Positions 62,666-64,000 of a stretch of DNA of 64,000 nucleotides are shown one piece after another. The stretch lies in the NCBI RefSeq assembly GCF_005503445.1, contig NZ_SCOH01000008.1, forward strand, positions 62,001 through 126,000, read 5' to 3'. Origin of the DNA: Chitinivorax sp. B (GTDB lineage Bacteria > Pseudomonadota > Gammaproteobacteria > Burkholderiales > SCOH01). Under the pieces are notes generated by a model. The model was not told the origin of the DNA, searched no databases, and saw nothing but the letters and a program-made list of their open reading frames with translations. Within the stretch, counting starts at the first letter, position 1, and every line of letters starts with the position of its first letter. Made by a program: the position numbers and the translations under genes.

Positions 62666-64000
62666 ATGACCAAGTTCCCTACATTCTTCCAACGATTGGC
62701 ACTGACTCCACTACGAGTTCTGTTGCCCCTGATCATGGCGGCATGCGTTTCGATCGGCGTATTTGCCATCTCGGAAATCTCCAGCGCCAAGTTGAAGACC
62801 TCTGGCCAGGAAGTCCGCCAGGCGGGGGAGTTGCTGCGCATGTTGACCAATTACCGGGCCGAATTGATCGATGCCGAAACTGGGGTACGCGGCTATCTAC
62901 TGACACAGCGGGATGAATATCTCACCCCCGCCAGGCAAGCTGTCACCCGGTTACCGGCTACCCAACATGCAATAGGCGATCTGGTTGCCAGTAACAAGCG
63001 CTGGCGTGATCGGATGGCCGACCTCAATACCCAAGTCGGGCGGGTCATGACTCAATTGGATGAATCAATGACGATGGCCAAGGCGGGGCAGTTCGCCGAA
63101 ATCCTGTTGCAAATGGATAAAGGCGATGGCAAGCGACAGATGGATACCGTGCGCCTCAACTTCATCTCCTTCGAAATTGATGTCCAACGCCAGCTATCGG
63201 CCTTGCTCGACGAATATGATCGCGCACTGCTGTTGTCACGGGTTGGAATAGGCATCATCGTCTGTTTGAGCTTGCTGTTTCTTGCCTTGCTGACGCGGTT
63301 GTTAATCGGTCATCTGGAACAACGAGAACAATATCAGGAGGATTTGCGGGGCCAGGCGGAAAATCTGGAACGGATTGTCAATGAACGTACCGATGAACTG
63401 TCCTCGCTCAGTACCTATCTGCAAGACAGCATTGAGCGCAGCAAAGCACAATTGGCGCGTGATCTGCATGATGAGTTCGGATCGATCCTGACATCGGCCA
63501 AGGTGGACGCCGCCTGGGTCGCTGGTCGGGTCAGCGATGACAGTGAAGCCAGCCGCCGCGTACAGCGGCTCAATGATGCCCTGGATGAAGCTATCGACCT
63601 GAAGCGACGAGTCATTGAAAACCTTCGCCCTTCCTTATTGGACCATTTGGGCCTGCCCGCTGCGCTTCAGTGGTATGTAGCCGAAACCTGTAACAAGGCT
63701 GAACTGCCTTTTGAATTGACAGCCTTTGACGATAGCCAGCCGGTTCCCCCGCCCGTGGCCATCGCACTGTATCGGATCGTGCAGGAAGCCTTGACCAACA
63801 GCATCAAATACGCGCAATGCCGCCATGTCCGCATTGCGTTGACACGTAACAACCAAGGCATCCGCCTGCTGTTTACCGACGATGGTATCGGCATTGCCAA
63901 TTTCAACCCCAGCCAGCTATCACATGGTATTGCCGGGATGCGCCAACGTGCGCTGGGGCTCAAAGGAACGTTCCGATTAAAGACAGCTCCAGGGGATGGT
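62666..64000 (+). CDS. CHASE3-domain sensor histidine kinase (partial)
   Basis: 445 residues are visible; the frame runs off the window. An N-terminal membrane helix is followed by a CHASE3 domain (AELIDAETGVRGYLLTQRDE near 65-85 is its signature). A second helix (near 193-212), a short coiled coil, a HisKA_3 dimerisation region with phospho-His (ARDLHDEFGS, His268) and an HATPase domain (NSIKYAQ, DDGIGI, GIAGMRQRALGL) follow. This is the NarX/UhpB class that phosphorylates NarL-type regulators such as the one at 60318. Its signal is unknown. Confidence 0.9.
   Translation, partial: MTKFPTFFQRLALTPLRVLLPLIMAACVSIGVFAISEISSAKLKTSGQEVRQAGELLRMLTNYRAELIDAETGVRGYLLTQRDEYLTPARQAVTRLPATQHAIGDLVASNKRWRDRMADLNTQVGRVMTQLDESMTMAKAGQFAEILLQMDKGDGKRQMDTVRLNFISFEIDVQRQLSALLDEYDRALLLSRVGIGIIVCLSLLFLALLTRLLIGHLEQREQYQEDLRGQAENLERIVNERTDELSSLSTYLQDSIERSKAQLARDLHDEFGSILTSAKVDAAWVAGRVSDDSEASRRVQRLNDALDEAIDLKRRVIENLRPSLLDHLGLPAALQWYVAETCNKAELPFELTAFDDSQPVPPPVAIALYRIVQEALTNSIKYAQCRHVRIALTRNNQGIRLLFTDDGIGIANFNPSQLSHGIAGMRQRALGLKGTFRLKTAPGDG

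Overview
The window is chromosomal DNA of a denitrifying betaproteobacterium. The gene repertoire (TrhP, SecB, BioC/BioH biotin route, CcoG/NosR-like ferredoxins, cd1 nitrite reductase, many betaproteobacterial small families) fits a Neisseriales-like or related lineage, but the genus cannot be fixed from sequence reading alone. Base composition and codon style look uniform, so most of the window appears to be native chromosome.

Layout. (1) 1-2.0 kb: end of an unknown gene, trhP (tRNA hydroxylation) and a cold shock protein. (2) 2.0-11.0 kb: a complete aa3-type cytochrome c oxidase locus on the minus strand (ctaC with a fused cytochrome c, ctaD, a 31-aa assembly peptide, ctaG, DUF2970, ctaE, SURF1, a CxxxC thioredoxin-like protein, ctaA, ctaB, sco), with one small twin-membrane gene on the plus strand. 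(3) 11.0-11.8 kb: non-coding DNA with a 117-bp inverted-repeat element that has a diverged second copy at 61.5 kb. (4) 11.8-18.7 kb: a biotin operon bioB-bioF-X1-X2-bioH-bioC-bioD-Y that contains two tandem paralogous periplasmic proteins of unknown role, with comF divergent. (5) 18.7-36.0 kb: housekeeping genes (HD hydrolase, trmL, gpsA, secB, trxC, grxC, an ArsR regulator, gpmI, envC, ctpA, a PfkB kinase, queG, tsaE, amiC). (6) 36.0-57.8 kb: a denitrification island. It opens with a diguanylate cyclase whose periplasmic sensor carries a c-type heme motif. Next come norE-norF-norQ-membrane protein-Fe/S protein-bacterioferritin-norD-ParB-like on the minus strand, three cargo genes, norCB, and the divergent nir operon nirS-nirM-nirC-nirF-nirDL-nirG-PilJ-nirH-nirJ-nirN. 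(7) 57.8-64.0 kb: trhA, two decayed genes, and a stress/signalling block (CsbD, a NarL-type regulator, an orphan receiver, a BON lipoprotein, DUF1328 and a CHASE3 histidine kinase cut by the window end).

How the parts work together. The nir operon makes cytochrome cd1 (NirS), its electron-donor cytochromes (NirM, NirC) and the heme d1 pathway from siroheme onward (NirDL, G, H, J, F, N). nirE is absent, so precorrin-2 must come from elsewhere. The NO formed is reduced by NorCB, which is matured by NorQ/NorD with NorE/NorF. Two perfect TTGAT-N4-ATCAA boxes lie in the norC/nirS intergenic region, one placed for each operon, which indicates FNR/Dnr-type control by low oxygen and NO. A degenerate box lies at a similar distance upstream of norE. 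No nitrous oxide reductase, nitrate reductase or Dnr gene is in the window.

The least familiar element is a free-standing secreted protein with two PilJ-type (P-box-like) domains, translationally coupled to nirH inside the heme d1 operon. Together with the heme-motif diguanylate cyclase and the Met52-less bacterioferritin in the nor operon, it suggests locally encoded sensing and handling of nitrogen oxides, redox state and iron around denitrification. That functional link is inference.
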